Made by a program: the position numbers and the translations under genes. The notes under the pieces are model-generated. The model made no database searches, had not been told where the DNA came from, and saw nothing but the letters and a program-made list of their open reading frames with translations. Source: Acidobacteriota bacterium (GTDB taxonomy: Bacteria > Acidobacteriota > UBA6911). Taken from it: DNA of 40,792 bases. Shown piece after piece: positions 19,535 to 30,177 of this stretch (position 1 is its first letter; each line of letters begins with the position of its first letter). The DNA lies in NCBI GenBank assembly GCA_017860135.1, contig JAFNAG010000010.1, positions 1-40,792 of the forward strand. Direction: 5' to 3'.

Positions 19535-21601
19535 TCAGACCGCCTTGGCGATGATCAGAGTGATGTCGTCGTGCTGCTTCAGGCTTCCCTGCCACTGACG
19601 TACGCGGGTTACGACCTGCCGGTAAATGGCCTCCGGTTCGTGGGATTTGTATTCTTGCAGGGTTTCGATCAGCCGGGTCTCGCCGAACTCTTCATCTGCG
19701 CTGTTGACCGCTTCGGTCACGCCGTCCGTATAGACCGCCAGCAGCGCGCCGGAACTAAGCTCGACCGTCCGCGCTTCGTAGGTCTGATCGGGCAACAGGC
19801 CCAGGACCGTGCCAGTCGCCTCGAGGCGGCTTACTTCGGATCCGTTGATCAGGATCGAGGCCGGATGCCCGGCGTTACTATAGCTAAAGCGCCGGTTTTC
19901 CGCGTCGTAGCGACCGGCAAACAGGGTCGCATACTTCTCAGGCGGGCTGTTGAGATAGATCTGCTGGTTCAGGTGTGTCATGACCGCGGCGAGGCTCTTT
20001 TCGATTTCGGAGGGTAGCGCGGATTTCACCGCGAGGAGCTGGCTGCGCATCGCCGCCTGCAGGTTCGCCATGAGCAGCGCGGCCGAAATCCCCTTGCCGC
20101 TGATGTCGCCGATTACGATATGCAGCCGCGCTTCATCTTCCACGATGAAATCATAATAGTCCCCGCTCACCGTGCGTGCCGGTTCGCAGCCGCCGAAAAC
20201 GGCCATGCCGCGCGGGTGCGGCAGCTGCTTCGGGAAAAGAGTGGCCTGGACGTCCCGGGCGATCTCCAGTTCCTGCTCCAGCCGCTTCTTCTCGCTCACC
20301 TCCTCCAACAGCCGGGTGATCGCTTCGCTCATTTGATTGAAACTCTGGGCCAGATGGCCGAGCTGATCCTTGCGCCGCACCGGGATCCGATACTGTAGGT
20401 CACCGCTCTGAAGCGCTAATGTGCCCTGTACCATGTCGTGCACGGAACGGGTTACGCGCCTGCTGATCGTAATGCCGATGATGAGCGAGATAATCTCGAC
20501 GAACACGAACACACCGGCAAGCACATACACCGCCTTGAGGATGAACTGACCCTGGAAGTCACTTGGCGAGAGAAAGTTATGGTAGAGGACAGCGAGCGGA
20601 ACACGCAGCAGGACCAGAGCGGCATAACCCTTCTCACCCGTGCCGTATTTCAGACCATCCAGCACTGTGCCGAAGGCAATCATCCATCGCGTATCTTTGC
20701 TGCTTGACGCTACCATTTCCCGGACCAGCCGTTCAGCCTCTGTATTCGCCTCCGCCTGCCTGGCCGGATCGTCATCCTGAATATCTACCTTAACAGCGGT
20801 CCCCGTAATCCGGACCGTCGTGTTGCCCCTTCCCAGGATCGCCAGATAGAGGGATTTCTCGCGCGCGAGCCTCTGCTCGAGCACAACATCCAACGGGACG
20901 GTTACCTCGAGGTAATATCCCGGCTCCTGCCGGACCGGCTTCAGGCTGGTGATCAGGACCTTCTGTTCGTCCACCAGAACGCCGTCGAAATCATGATTGC
21001 CGCCAAGCCAGAGGCCCGCAGGAACCGGGCCTTCCTTTTTCACGACGCCTGTCGGATCAGACACTTCCACGATCTCAAACAGCGGGCCGGCGCCTGATTT
21101 CAACAGCCTGGCCGCGGCGCGTGGGAATAGATCCGCGTGCGCGCTGAGAATTCGCGCAGCATCCGATGCGAACGAAACAGGAGGCGGGCCGGAAGGAAGG
21201 AAGCCTGCAATCTCGCCATTGATCTTGGAAACCTCCCCCTGCAGCTCCCGGAGGGAGGTGAAAAAATAGGTCGCTGCCAGCTGGCCGAGCAGAATGTATG
21301 ACGACAGGAACACAAGCCAGAAAAGTACGACAATAGGAATCAGGCCTACGAAAACAAAGGACGCAAGCAGCCGGTTCCGGACGCGCCAGAAAAGCCTGTC
21401 CCGAAGGTACCTCCCCGCAAAAAAGAGGAGGTTCGCGATCGCCGCAATGCCCCACAGGTAGCAGATGGCGATTACGATCCCCGGCAGCCGGGAATGCAAC
21501 AGGACCGCCGCCGCGAAAAGAGCCAATCCGATCCACTTCCAGCGGCGCCAGAACGGCTTCGCAGGCTTTCGCGATCCGGGAAGGAGAGAATGTCGGGTCA
21601 T
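19535..21601 (-). CDS. Membrane-bound SpoIIE/PP2C-type Ser/Thr phosphatase with HAMP domain (RsbU-like)
   Basis: The 688-residue protein has hydrophobic segments near residues 23-36, 41-63 and 79-107, an extracytoplasmic region of about 240 residues, another membrane segment near 355-378, then a HAMP domain (about 378-430) and a short coiled coil (EEVSEKKRLEQELEIARDVQ). The C-terminal third is a SpoIIE phosphatase with VSGDYYDF, IGDISGKGISAALLMANL, and LLAVYTDGVTEAVNSADEEFGE holding the metal-binding Asp residues. Such enzymes dephosphorylate anti-sigma-factor antagonists in response to a signal. No antagonist or anti-sigma gene is adjacent. TATAAT lies 11 bases before the ATG and there is no good ribosome-binding site, so a short leader is possible. 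Confidence 0.88.
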   Translation of the reverse strand: MTRHSLLPGSRKPAKPFWRRWKWIGLALFAAAVLLHSRLPGIVIAICYLWGIAAIANLLFFAGRYLRDRLFWRVRNRLLASFVFVGLIPIVVLFWLVFLSSYILLGQLAATYFFTSLRELQGEVSKINGEIAGFLPSGPPPVSFASDAARILSAHADLFPRAAARLLKSGAGPLFEIVEVSDPTGVVKKEGPVPAGLWLGGNHDFDGVLVDEQKVLITSLKPVRQEPGYYLEVTVPLDVVLEQRLAREKSLYLAILGRGNTTVRITGTAVKVDIQDDDPARQAEANTEAERLVREMVASSSKDTRWMIAFGTVLDGLKYGTGEKGYAALVLLRVPLAVLYHNFLSPSDFQGQFILKAVYVLAGVFVFVEIISLIIGITISRRVTRSVHDMVQGTLALQSGDLQYRIPVRRKDQLGHLAQSFNQMSEAITRLLEEVSEKKRLEQELEIARDVQATLFPKQLPHPRGMAVFGGCEPARTVSGDYYDFIVEDEARLHIVIGDISGKGISAALLMANLQAAMRSQLLAVKSALPSEIEKSLAAVMTHLNQQIYLNSPPEKYATLFAGRYDAENRRFSYSNAGHPASILINGSEVSRLEATGTVLGLLPDQTYEARTVELSSGALLAVYTDGVTEAVNSADEEFGETRLIETLQEYKSHEPEAIYRQVVTRVRQWQGSLKQHDDITLIIAKAV

Positions 21602-21724
21602 GGCGAGGGCGAATTATAGCACCTCCGCACCCCTGTTGCTGCTACAAGCCGGTTGCATTCGCCCGGCAATCATCCGAGAATGCAATGAGGTGCTTAGGAA
21701 TCCACTTCCGACACGGAGGGGCAA

Positions 21725-22636
21725 ATGACCGTCAACAGGCGCATCGGGAAGATCCTGAGAAGCAGGGCAACACGAGAGGGAGCCGGAGTCCACCTCAAGA
21801 GGGGGTTTGGTTTCCACGAGGTTCCGCAGCTGGACCCGTTCCTGCTTTTCGACGATTTCCACTCCGGCAATCCCGCGGAATACCTGCCGGGATTCCCATG
21901 GCATCCGCACCGGGGGATTGAGACCATCACTTATGTCCTGAACGGGGAGGTGGATCACGGCGACAGCATGGGTAACAGCGGCGTGATCCGCTCGGGGGAC
22001 GTGCAGTGGATGACGGCGGGCAGCGGCATCATCCATCAGGAGATGCCCCGGGGGGATGAACAGAACCGGCTGTGGGGTTTCCAGCTCTGGGCAAACCTGC
22101 CCGCTTCCCAGAAGATGATGGAGCCGCGGTACCGGGAAGTGGAGGGGCGCCAGATTCCCGAAATCCCCCTCCCCGAAGGGGCCAGAGCCCGAATCATCTG
22201 CGGTAAAATCAACGACGTGCAAGGTCCCGTGCAGGACATCGTCACGGATCCCGAGTATGTGGATATATCCATTCCCGCCAACTCGAGCTTCCGGCACCCT
22301 GTGAAGGCAGGATATACCGTCTTCACCTATGTCACCGAGGGCAAGGCGTATTTCGACGAAGAGCGAAACGCCTACAAACATGATGTCGTCGGAGCCGGGT
22401 ATTTTGATTTCAAGCGGGAATGCCAGATCGGCCCGGAAAACGTCGTATTGTATGAGCGCGAGGGCGATCAAATCCTGGTCACCACAAAGGAGAGCGCGGT
22501 TCGTTTCCTCCTGGTCGCGGGCAAGCCCCTCGGCGAGCCGGTGGCATGGTACGGCCCGATCGTTATGAACACGCAGGAGGAACTGGAAGTCGCGTTCGAG
22601 GAATATCGAAAAGGCACGTTCCTGAAACACGACTGA
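21725..22636 (+). CDS. Pirin family protein
   Basis: The 303-residue protein is a bicupin of normal pirin length. The metal ligands are visible: H60 and H62 in PWHPHRGIETITY, H104 and E106 in GSGIIHQEM. The C-terminal cupin starts near residue 175. Pirins are Fe-binding proteins; some have quercetinase activity and others act as redox-sensitive partners of transcription or metabolic enzymes. GGAGG lies before the ATG. It starts 124 bases from the divergent phosphatase gene and converges with the receiver gene. There is no context that fixes its substrate. Confidence 0.9.
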   Translation: MTVNRRIGKILRSRATREGAGVHLKRGFGFHEVPQLDPFLLFDDFHSGNPAEYLPGFPWHPHRGIETITYVLNGEVDHGDSMGNSGVIRSGDVQWMTAGSGIIHQEMPRGDEQNRLWGFQLWANLPASQKMMEPRYREVEGRQIPEIPLPEGARARIICGKINDVQGPVQDIVTDPEYVDISIPANSSFRHPVKAGYTVFTYVTEGKAYFDEERNAYKHDVVGAGYFDFKRECQIGPENVVLYEREGDQILVTTKESAVRFLLVAGKPLGEPVAWYGPIVMNTQEELEVAFEEYRKGTFLKHD

Positions 22637-22689
22637 GGACACCGCGGGTTGCCCCATTCGGGAACGCGCGCCTCCGGAGGGCGGGAGTT

Positions 22690-23088
22690 TCAATCCCGCG
22701 ATGCGCAGGCGAGAATCGCCTCGATCAGGATCTCCGGCGGTACGGTTTTGTGCAGGTATCGCACAGCCCCGGCTGAAATCATGGCTCCGACTTTCTCGCC
22801 TTCCGAGAAGTTGGAGAGACCCATCACTTTCACCCTCGGATGCTCGCGCGTGATGTGCCTCGTGACCTCGATTCCCTTCATGCCGGGCATGCCGATATCC
22901 ATGATTGCCACGTCCGGCTGGGTAGTGCGTGTCATCGCCAGCGCCGTTTCACCGTCGCCGGCTTCGCCTACCAGATCGATTCGAGGGGAGAAAAGCAGCA
23001 GGAATTCCGCCAATGCCCGACGCACGTATTCGTGGTCGTCCACCAGCAGGACGCGAACCGTAAGCGATTGTTGCTTGATCGAGGGCAT
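22690..23088 (-). CDS. Stand-alone response-regulator receiver protein
   Basis: From the ATG at 23088 the product has 132 residues and consists of one REC domain. D17 and D18 (LLVDDHEY), the phospho-acceptor D64 (AIMDIGMPG) and K114 (YLHKTVP) are all present. It resembles NarL-type receivers but lacks the HTH output domain, so it would act through protein contact or phosphate transfer. The start is uncertain: an in-frame TTG at 23175 would add 29 unusual residues, and neither start has a good ribosome-binding site. No histidine kinase gene is adjacent. A stem GCGGGA / TCCCGC (22681-22699) overlaps the stop region between the converging genes. Confidence 0.8.
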   Translation of the reverse strand: MPSIKQQSLTVRVLLVDDHEYVRRALAEFLLLFSPRIDLVGEAGDGETALAMTRTTQPDVAIMDIGMPGMKGIEVTRHITREHPRVKVMGLSNFSEGEKVGAMISAGAVRYLHKTVPPEILIEAILACASRD

Positions 23089-23209
23089 ATCGGAGGACTG
23101 CGATGGATTCGCAGAATCCGCCGCGGGTTTATTCGCAAGCACGTGCCGGTCGTCCACACAACCCGCGTACCGCAATAAAGAGATGGCGCAAGAGGGATTT
23201 GGGGGGTGA

Positions 23210-23229
23210 GGACGGGCTTTGGCCCGTCC
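23210..23229. promoter_or_regulatory. Perfect 8-base hairpin between receiver and photolyase genes
   Basis: GGACGGGC-TTTG-GCCCGTCC is a perfect stem-loop, followed by ACTTTTGA on the plus strand. About 40 bases on, GCGGGGCAAAGCCCGC forms a second, similar stem. They lie in the spacer between divergent genes, so they are not placed as terminators for either; they may be repeat-derived or leader structures for the photolyase transcript. Confidence 0.4.
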
Positions 23230-23344
23230 ACTTTTGACTCATGAGATGCCGGGCTTAAAGCGCGCGGGGCAAAGCCCGCGTTTACGGATGGGCCCGCGCT
23301 TACTGATCGGCACCCGCTCACCGTACGGAATAGAGGATGGCTTT

Positions 23345-24787
23345 GTGAAGAAATCAAGTTCAGGGAGTCGGGCAGAAGGTTGCGCGATATGGTGGGTGCG
23401 GAGGGACCTGCGCCTTCATGACAACCGGGCATTGCAGGAGGCCCTGACACGGGGAGCAGGAGTGATCCCTCTCTTCATCCTGGATCCGGCCATATTGGAA
23501 TCGGCGTCACACCGGAGGGCGCTGCGAAGAAAAGCATTCCTGTTCGGCGGCCTGCGCGCCCTGGACGGCGATTTGCGCGCCAGTGGCGGCAGGTTGATCG
23601 TCCGCCGGGGTTCCCCTGAAAGCGTCCTCGCCGCGGTTGTCCAGGAAAGCGGTGCGGCAGTGATTTGCGCTGAGGAGGAATACAGCCCTTATGCGCGCCG
23701 CCGCGATGCCGGGGTGGGAGCACACCTGCCTTTACGACTCTGCCCGGGAGTGACGGTCCATCACCCCGCAAGCGTGTGCAAGTCCGACGGCAAGCCTTAC
23801 ACCATCTTCACCCCCTTCAGCAGAACATGGAAATCGCTCGCATGGCCCGTACTTCGGGAGGCCCTGCCGGCCCCGAGAAGGCTCGAAATGCCCGAGCGCC
23901 TTCCTTCCGAAGGCGTTCCTGAAGCCGAAGAACCCTGCGACTTTGCTCCCGGCGAAAGCGAAGCGCGCCGGCGATTGAAAAAATTCATGGCGGGCCCTAT
24001 CTTCGCGTATGCGGCCGGGCGCGACCGAATGGACGAGTCAGGGACTTCGATGCTTTCCCCCTATTTCAGGTTCGGGATGGTTTCCGTCCGGGAGGCGCTG
24101 GCGCTCGCGAGCACGACAATGGAGTCCGCCGCCCCAGGCACAAGCGCGGGGAAGGGTGCAGAGACATGGATCAACGAGTTGATCTGGCGTGAGTTCTACA
24201 TGGCGGTTCTCTTTCACTTCCCGCATGTGCTGCAGACTGCCTTTCGCCCGGCATTTCGAGGCATTCGATGGCGCAGAGACGCTGCGAGTCTGAAAGCGTG
24301 GCAGCAGGGCCTGACGGGATATCCGGTCGTGGATGCGGGCATGCGTCAACTCTTGCACACCGGCTGGATGCACAACCGGGCACGGATGATCGTCGCCTCG
24401 TTTCTGGTCAAGGACCTGCTGATCGACTGGAGGGAGGGAGAGCGATGGTTCATGCAGCAGCTTGTGGACGGGGACCCCGCGGCCAACAACGGGGGATGGC
24501 AATGGTCGGCCGGAGTGGGAACCGACGCAGCCCCTTATTTCCGCATCTTCAATCCGGTCGGGCAGGGGGAGAAGCATGATCCCGGCGGGGATTACATCCG
24601 CCGCTGGGTTCCCGAATTGGCGCGCCTGCCGGCGAGATGGATTCACCGGCCATGGGATGCGCCATCCGGCATCCTGGCAGATTCCGGCATCCGGCTTGGG
24701 CGCGATTATCCGGATCCGGTCGTCAACCACGCCGAAGCGCGCCGGCGCGCGCTCGCGGTCATGAGTAAGAAGAGGAGGCGAGAATGA
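23345..24787 (+). CDS. phr: Class I deoxyribodipyrimidine photolyase
   Basis: The enzyme repairs cyclobutane pyrimidine dimers in light using FAD. The GTG start at 23345 (GAGG 8 bases upstream) gives 480 residues, the usual length; the frame is open further upstream to 23219 but that part crosses two hairpins. Residues 13-140 are the antenna-binding alpha/beta domain ([13 protein letters not shown]). The FAD domain runs from about 215 with [12 protein letters not shown] (233-244), [11 protein letters not shown] (275-285), [13 protein letters not shown] (324-336) and [20 protein letters not shown] (381-400). The last four bases, ATGA, contain the start of the next gene, so the two are probably translated together. 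The antenna cofactor cannot be assigned. Confidence 0.93.
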   Translation: MKKSSSGSRAEGCAIWWVRRDLRLHDNRALQEALTRGAGVIPLFILDPAILESASHRRALRRKAFLFGGLRALDGDLRASGGRLIVRRGSPESVLAAVVQESGAAVICAEEEYSPYARRRDAGVGAHLPLRLCPGVTVHHPASVCKSDGKPYTIFTPFSRTWKSLAWPVLREALPAPRRLEMPERLPSEGVPEAEEPCDFAPGESEARRRLKKFMAGPIFAYAAGRDRMDESGTSMLSPYFRFGMVSVREALALASTTMESAAPGTSAGKGAETWINELIWREFYMAVLFHFPHVLQTAFRPAFRGIRWRRDAASLKAWQQGLTGYPVVDAGMRQLLHTGWMHNRARMIVASFLVKDLLIDWREGERWFMQQLVDGDPAANNGGWQWSAGVGTDAAPYFRIFNPVGQGEKHDPGGDYIRRWVPELARLPARWIHRPWDAPSGILADSGIRLGRDYPDPVVNHAEARRRALAVMSKKRRRE

Positions 24788-27228
24788 AGCTCAACCTGAG
24801 GAATTGCGTCCGGGCCGTCTCGGTGCTGTTGCTTGCATGCCAGTGCGCATCCTTTGATCTGCGCTCCGGCAGCCCTGCGCCGGGTTCTGCAGCACCTCCG
24901 GCGCGGACGCACCTGGATTTCGATGCCGATTGGCTCTTCAGCCGCGGAGATTTCGCCTCCGCCGCCATGCCGTCCTTCGACGACTCGCATTGGCGGCGGC
25001 TGAATGTACCGCACGACTGGAGCATCGAAGGGCCCTTCAGCGCCGAATACGGCAGCGGCAACGGCTACGCCCCGGGCGGCCTCGGCTGGTATCGCAAACA
25101 TTTCCGCCTGGACCCCGCGCGCAAAGGCAAGTCCGTCGCCATCGAGTTCGACGGCGTCTACGCCTATGCCGAGGTCTGGGTCAATGGGCATTTCGTCGGG
25201 GGACGGCCCTTCGGATATTCGAGTTTCGAGTGCAAGCTGACACCGCACGTGCGATTCGGTTCCGAGGACAACGTCGTGGCCGTCCGCGTCGATCACACCC
25301 GGTTCGCCGACTCCCGCTGGTACACCGGATCAGGCATTTACCGCCACGTGCGCCTGCGCATCACTGATCCGCTTTGCATTCCCCTCTGGGGCACCTATGT
25401 CACCACCCCCGAGATCGAACGGAACTCCGCGGTGGTCCGGGTGGAAACCACAATCGAAAACGGTTCGGGGCGAAGCCGTGAGTTTGCTCTTCAATCGGAT
25501 ATTGTCGCAGCCGATGGGCGCATCGCGGGGACCCTGACCACGCCGGGGTCCGCGGAAGCGGATGTGCCGAAGACTCTGGTCCAGGAAATCCGAATCGTTG
25601 ATCCGCTGCTGTGGTCGATCGAATCGCCCGCGCTGTACACGGTCCGAAGCCGGCTCAACGCCGGTCCCCTGCCGGTAGACGAGACATCCACTCGCTTCGG
25701 AATCCGGACAATCCGGTTCGATCCAGACAAGGGCTTTTTCCTCAATGGCATCCCACTCAAACTCAAGGGCGTCTGCGTTCATCACGACGCCGGAAGCCTG
25801 GGCGCCGCCGTGCCGGACAAGGTCTGGGAACGGCGCCTGCGCGCGCTGAAGGACCTAGGAGTCAACGCCATCCGCACCAGCCACAACCCGCCGGCCCCAG
25901 AGCTGCTGGATCTGTGCGACAGCATCGGCCTGCTCGTGAAAGACGAAGCCTTCGACGAATTCACTCCTCCCAAAAACAAGTGGGTCAGCGGCTGGAATGC
26001 GGGGATCCCCAGCCGGTTTGGATATGGAGAAATCTTCGCCGACTGGGCCGTCACCGATATCCGCGACATGGTGCGCCGCGACCGGAATCACCCCAGCGTG
26101 ATCCTATGGAGCATCGGCAACGAGATCGATTACCCCAACGACCCGTTCTCCCACCCGGTGCTCGAAAAGGGCTACCGGCCGGAGAATCCGCCCGCGCAGA
26201 ACTTGGTCAAATACGCAGGACCGCTGATCGACGCCGTAAAAAAAATGGACGGCACCCGTCCTGTGACCGCTGGCTTGGCGAGCCTGGCGATGTCGGATGC
26301 GGTCGGACTGGCGGAAATGCTCGACGCCGTCGGATACAACTATCAGGAATCCCGCTACTCCCAGGATCACGAGCGCTATCCGCGCCGGTTCATCTTCGGC
26401 AGCGAAAACGGCCACCAGTTCGGAAACTGGGCGGTTGTGCGCGACAACGACTATGTGGCCGGGCAGTTCCTCTGGACCGGGATCGACTATCTCGGTGAAG
26501 CGCGTGCTTTCCCGAACCGTGCCAACGGCGCGGGCCTCCTGGATCTGTGCGGATATAAGAAGCCCGGCGCCTGGTTCCGGCAAAGCCTGTGGAGTGAAAC
26601 ACCGATGGCCTACCTCTGCGCGGCGCCCGGCGGCGGAGGCGCCAGGCCTCGCGGCCCAAGAGCGGAGGAACACTGGAACTGGACGGCGAATGCGGCCATT
26701 GCCGTCTCCTGCTATACGAACTGCCAGGAAGTGCAGTTGATGCTCAACGAAAGGGCCGTCGGCACCCGTCGCCTCACGGACGCCACCGAGGGTGTCCTGA
26801 CCTGGGAGATCCCCTTTGAACCCGGAACGCTGAAGGCGGTGGGGTACCGAAACGGCAAGCCTGCGGCAGAGTTTGTCCTAAAAACCGCCGCTGAAGCGCG
26901 CCGGATCGAACTGCACCCCGACGTGACCGAACTGCAGGCGAACGGGAAGGACATCAGCCACATCGAATTCAGGATCGTGGACGCGCAGGGCGTACGGGTT
27001 GCAAACGCCGATTTGCCGGTGACATTCGAAGTTCAAGGGCCGGCGATCATCCTGGGCCTGGGCAACGGCGATCTCAACAGTACGGAAGACTGCAAGGACG
27101 CCGTGCACAAGGCCTACCAGGGACGCGGCCTCGCCATTTTGCAGGCGACGGCGGCCGCGGGGAAGATATCGGTAAAAGCCACGGCTCCCGGCTTGAGTGC
27201 GGCCGAGCTGAGCCTGACCGCGCGCTGA
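24784..27228 (+). CDS. GH2-family glycoside hydrolase (beta-galactosidase-like), exported
   Basis: The 814-residue protein has a lipoprotein-like signal (VSVLLLAC, Cys 19). The GH2 order is complete: sugar-binding domain (about 38-200), immunoglobulin-like domain (205-310), TIM barrel (315-610) with acid/base E447 in WSIGNE and nucleophile E541 in GSENGH. A DUF4982-like region (about 630-695) and an invasin-like domain (705-812) follow. It should release beta-linked sugars from oligosaccharides at the cell surface or in the periplasm; galactosidase is the default guess, but GH2 also covers glucuronidases and mannosidases. AGGAGG lies 6 bases before the ATG, which overlaps the photolyase stop. 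Confidence 0.9.
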   Translation: MKLNLRNCVRAVSVLLLACQCASFDLRSGSPAPGSAAPPARTHLDFDADWLFSRGDFASAAMPSFDDSHWRRLNVPHDWSIEGPFSAEYGSGNGYAPGGLGWYRKHFRLDPARKGKSVAIEFDGVYAYAEVWVNGHFVGGRPFGYSSFECKLTPHVRFGSEDNVVAVRVDHTRFADSRWYTGSGIYRHVRLRITDPLCIPLWGTYVTTPEIERNSAVVRVETTIENGSGRSREFALQSDIVAADGRIAGTLTTPGSAEADVPKTLVQEIRIVDPLLWSIESPALYTVRSRLNAGPLPVDETSTRFGIRTIRFDPDKGFFLNGIPLKLKGVCVHHDAGSLGAAVPDKVWERRLRALKDLGVNAIRTSHNPPAPELLDLCDSIGLLVKDEAFDEFTPPKNKWVSGWNAGIPSRFGYGEIFADWAVTDIRDMVRRDRNHPSVILWSIGNEIDYPNDPFSHPVLEKGYRPENPPAQNLVKYAGPLIDAVKKMDGTRPVTAGLASLAMSDAVGLAEMLDAVGYNYQESRYSQDHERYPRRFIFGSENGHQFGNWAVVRDNDYVAGQFLWTGIDYLGEARAFPNRANGAGLLDLCGYKKPGAWFRQSLWSETPMAYLCAAPGGGGARPRGPRAEEHWNWTANAAIAVSCYTNCQEVQLMLNERAVGTRRLTDATEGVLTWEIPFEPGTLKAVGYRNGKPAAEFVLKTAAEARRIELHPDVTELQANGKDISHIEFRIVDAQGVRVANADLPVTFEVQGPAIILGLGNGDLNSTEDCKDAVHKAYQGRGLAILQATAAAGKISVKATAPGLSAAELSLTAR

Positions 27229-27253
27229 GGACCGGGGTCAATACAACAGCGCG
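27221..27253. terminator. Stem spanning the stops of two converging genes
   Basis: CGCGCTG (27221-27227) and CAGCGCG (27247-27253) can pair across a 19-base loop that includes both stop codons of the GH2 and M14 genes. The spacer is only 9 bases. There is no U-tract on either side, so a bidirectional terminator is a weak call. Confidence 0.25.
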
Positions 27254-29823
27254 TTGAACAGCAGCTTAAACGTGGCGTGCGCCTGCCCCCGATTGTGAAA
27301 GTTGAATCCGGGCAGGATGATTCGCCCTTTTTCGTACGACACATCGAGGACAGTCGGTTTGCCTCGCACGAGCTCGTCGTGCTCCATGTACCCGCTGAGA
27401 AGCAACGGCTCGTCGGGATACCGAGCGACCACGCGGACGCCGGAGGCCGAAGGGCCGATTTCGAACAGCATTCCCCCGGATATGAACGCCGCGCCGTTTT
27501 CTCTCATGCCGTAGGCGACCGGCTGCGAAATATCGTAGTTCATCCTGACCAGTGATCCGGCGACATAAAACCCCTTTTTAACGGCAGCCGGCCGGGCATT
27601 TTCCACCGGCAGGCTGAAAATCTGGATCGCGAGCTCACAGGAACTGCTGTTGCAGATCAGGGTGCCGCCCGCGGCGACAAATTCCCTCAGGTTCCGGACT
27701 CCTGCTTCCGTCATGCCTCCCACGTATTCAGGCGGCATGGAACCTTCCTGGTTGCCGTTTAGGATCGAGCGGGCGCTGATGTCTGCGAGGATGATGATAT
27801 CGGCCTTGGCGTTCAGCTTGCCTTCCCGAAAATCCGCATCGTGCAGGGATCGATAGGGGAATTCGTACTGCTCGAGCAGCCACCGGATCCAGCCTTCATC
27901 CATGCTCGCCGTCCAGGGCTTGTAGTGGCCGATGCGCGGCGCTTTCACCTCCCGGGTTTTCGTCGGCACGTTTGCTCGCATCATCGATACATGTGTGCCG
28001 CGAGCGATGCCGGCCATCCTGTCGGGAGTGAGCCCGCCGGCGATAAAATCGCCTGCCGGAACGATCATGCCGCCTGCGCGGAAGGTCTCGACGGCGCGGC
28101 TCATTTTTCCGCCGGCTGCCAGGATGCGGTTTGCTGCGATAAAGCAGTTGCTGTCGGCCGCGCTGAAGATCCAGGAGGAACCTTCCGTCCCGGAAACGAT
28201 TCCCTGGGAGGACTGCACTGCCGAAAGCTGCTCGGTCTGGAAGCCGGCGGGCTGCTTCAGCTCTTGGCAGTCCACTCCCATCTGGATCGGCATGGTCCAC
28301 CCTGCGACATCGTAGGGACGAAGCGGAGCGGTGTCGACCCTGACCGGGCTCGGGATTCCCTGCCAGAGGGCAGGATATTTGCGCAGGTCCGGATAGTTCT
28401 GTGTTTCCAGCATCGTTTTCACGTACATGCCGAAGGGCTGGCTTACCGGGATGAAATAGGTGTCTGCAGGGTACTGTCTGCCTTCGTGGGAGACCGGCTC
28501 GCGCGTTGCGTACACCTCGACGCCGAGGAGCATCAGTTTTTCCAGCATCCGGATTGTTGCCCCGCTGTCCGCCTGTTCTCGCGGAACGATCCAGCCGAAC
28601 GGCGGTTCGCTCCTGTATTTTGCGATGATGCCCGATGCAATTTTGTATTTGCTCAGGAGAAGGTCGCGGCGGTAGCGCGCCGAGACATCAAGCACCGCCT
28701 TGGACGCGGTCAGGCAGTAATCGACCGCATCGCCGAGCCGCCACCAGCCCCCTTTCCACGGATTCGGGTAAAAAGCGGACTTGGTGAGATCACGATAGGC
28801 CTCGGGAAAATCCGCGAGCTTGTACTCCCGGGGCGTCGCATAACGATACAGAGCTGTTTCCGTCAGGATCGATGGTATGTTGTGCGTGGTCACGACCTGG
28901 GTCATGAAGCCCGGATACCACGCATCGAAGGAAGCACGGGAAATGGCGCCCGGCTTGTCCGCCTCATCGAATGCTTTTCCCATGGCCGCACCGATGAGGT
29001 TTTCCCAGCGGATCACCAGCGCGGGCTTGTTGGGATTGGCCGGCTCACCATAGGGAGGGATCCAGATGCGGGTCGGAAAGGGTGCTGTCTGGTGATGGTT
29101 GTATACGACCTCGGGAAACCACTCGTGATTCTGGGCACGGCTGATGTTCTGCGTTTCCAGTTGGCTGGCGTTGTAGGAGTCGCGGTTGTTGTCGTGTCCG
29201 ATGTATTTGTTGTAGAGCCACGGCAGAGAGCTGGTTTCATACTTCGTGCCGACATTCTTTATGTACCATTCGGCCACCAGATCCATACCGTCGGGATTCG
29301 GGAACACCAGCAGCGCGATGACATTTCCGCGGATGCGCCGGGTGGTTTCGTCTTCTCCCGCAACCAGGTCGTACGCCAGCTGAATCAGGTGCTGCGCCGG
29401 GGCGCATTCAGTGGCGTGCAGGCCGCCGTCGATCCACACGATCGCCTTGCCATCGGCGGCCAGGCGTTCCGCCTCGGCAGGCCGGACGCCGCGCGCAAGA
29501 CTCAGCTTCGCAGCGATTTCCTTGTAGCGGTCCAGGTCCTTGATGTTTTCCTCTGCAGATATGACGGCATACCTCATTCGCTTTCCCATGGGAGTGGGTC
29601 CCATATCGAAGACCCGCATCCGGCCGGTCTGGGAAGCGAGGTGATCGAAATAGCCGGCGGCCTGGACATAGCTGGCGAGTTTGTAGTCTGCGCCGGGCTT
29701 GAATCCCAGGAATTTTTCCGGCGCCGTCAACTGCGCGGTGGCCATCTTCGGGCAGGCAATGAGTGCTAAAAGGACCAGCGCCAGGACGAATAAGACGTGG
29801 TGAACGGGGCATAGGCGTCTCAC
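27238..29823 (-). CDS. Exported M14-family zinc carboxypeptidase
   Basis: A GTG at 29823, preceded by AAAGGGGGGG, gives 861 residues with a signal peptide (residues 1-30, ending MATA). The frame is open to 29994, but the extra residues lack signal character. The zinc motif is H136-A-T-E139 in GGLHATECAP, with the third His in YNHHQTAPF (243 or 244). The peptidase domain spans about 40-350. The remaining 500 residues include a glutamine-amidotransferase-like or carbohydrate-related region (ADIIILADISARSI, LREFVAAGGTLICNS). Such proteins trim peptides outside the cytoplasm. It converges tightly with the GH2 gene. Confidence 0.85.
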   Translation of the reverse strand: MRRLCPVHHVLFVLALVLLALIACPKMATAQLTAPEKFLGFKPGADYKLASYVQAAGYFDHLASQTGRMRVFDMGPTPMGKRMRYAVISAEENIKDLDRYKEIAAKLSLARGVRPAEAERLAADGKAIVWIDGGLHATECAPAQHLIQLAYDLVAGEDETTRRIRGNVIALLVFPNPDGMDLVAEWYIKNVGTKYETSSLPWLYNKYIGHDNNRDSYNASQLETQNISRAQNHEWFPEVVYNHHQTAPFPTRIWIPPYGEPANPNKPALVIRWENLIGAAMGKAFDEADKPGAISRASFDAWYPGFMTQVVTTHNIPSILTETALYRYATPREYKLADFPEAYRDLTKSAFYPNPWKGGWWRLGDAVDYCLTASKAVLDVSARYRRDLLLSKYKIASGIIAKYRSEPPFGWIVPREQADSGATIRMLEKLMLLGVEVYATREPVSHEGRQYPADTYFIPVSQPFGMYVKTMLETQNYPDLRKYPALWQGIPSPVRVDTAPLRPYDVAGWTMPIQMGVDCQELKQPAGFQTEQLSAVQSSQGIVSGTEGSSWIFSAADSNCFIAANRILAAGGKMSRAVETFRAGGMIVPAGDFIAGGLTPDRMAGIARGTHVSMMRANVPTKTREVKAPRIGHYKPWTASMDEGWIRWLLEQYEFPYRSLHDADFREGKLNAKADIIILADISARSILNGNQEGSMPPEYVGGMTEAGVRNLREFVAAGGTLICNSSSCELAIQIFSLPVENARPAAVKKGFYVAGSLVRMNYDISQPVAYGMRENGAAFISGGMLFEIGPSASGVRVVARYPDEPLLLSGYMEHDELVRGKPTVLDVSYEKGRIILPGFNFHNRGQAHATFKLLFNALLY

Positions 29824-30177
29824 GGTTTCCCCCCCTTTTTCGAGTGAACAGCCGTAAATATGGGACATGGGTACCACAGCGCGGCCGATGGCCGCAACCA
29901 AAGAACAGGACTGCAATGGAAAAACGTCTCGATTTGACCAGGCCCTCGGTAACGGGATTGGTATCGCAGTCGGGGTCGATTTTTCTATCCTCATGCCGGG
30001 CTGACGGTCGGGCCTACCCGCTGGCGGCCCGTCAGCCCCGATGAAGAATCAATCCGGCTGATTAATCACCAGATCCATCCTGGATTCTTCTCACCAAATA
30101 CTATGCGGCAATGGGCGTACCCCCCCCAAGCAAAGCCCGCTTTTGTCGCATATCCTTCGGCCGCCTCTCAGCATCTC
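29824..30177. other. 354-base spacer with a long stem
   Basis: Between the oxidoreductase stop and the M14 start (both leftward) the only structure seen is an inverted repeat GGGCTGACGG (29998-30007) / CCGTCAGCCC (30029-30038), with a 21-base loop that can itself pair partly (GGGCC / GGCCC). It could end the oxidoreductase transcript, though no U-tract follows. No open frame here looks like a gene. Confidence 0.4.

Noticed and set aside
27841-29769. Open frame of 642 codons antisense to the M14 peptidase
   Set aside because: The opposite strand encodes a peptidase with its zinc motif and signal peptide; the antisense product has no family features.
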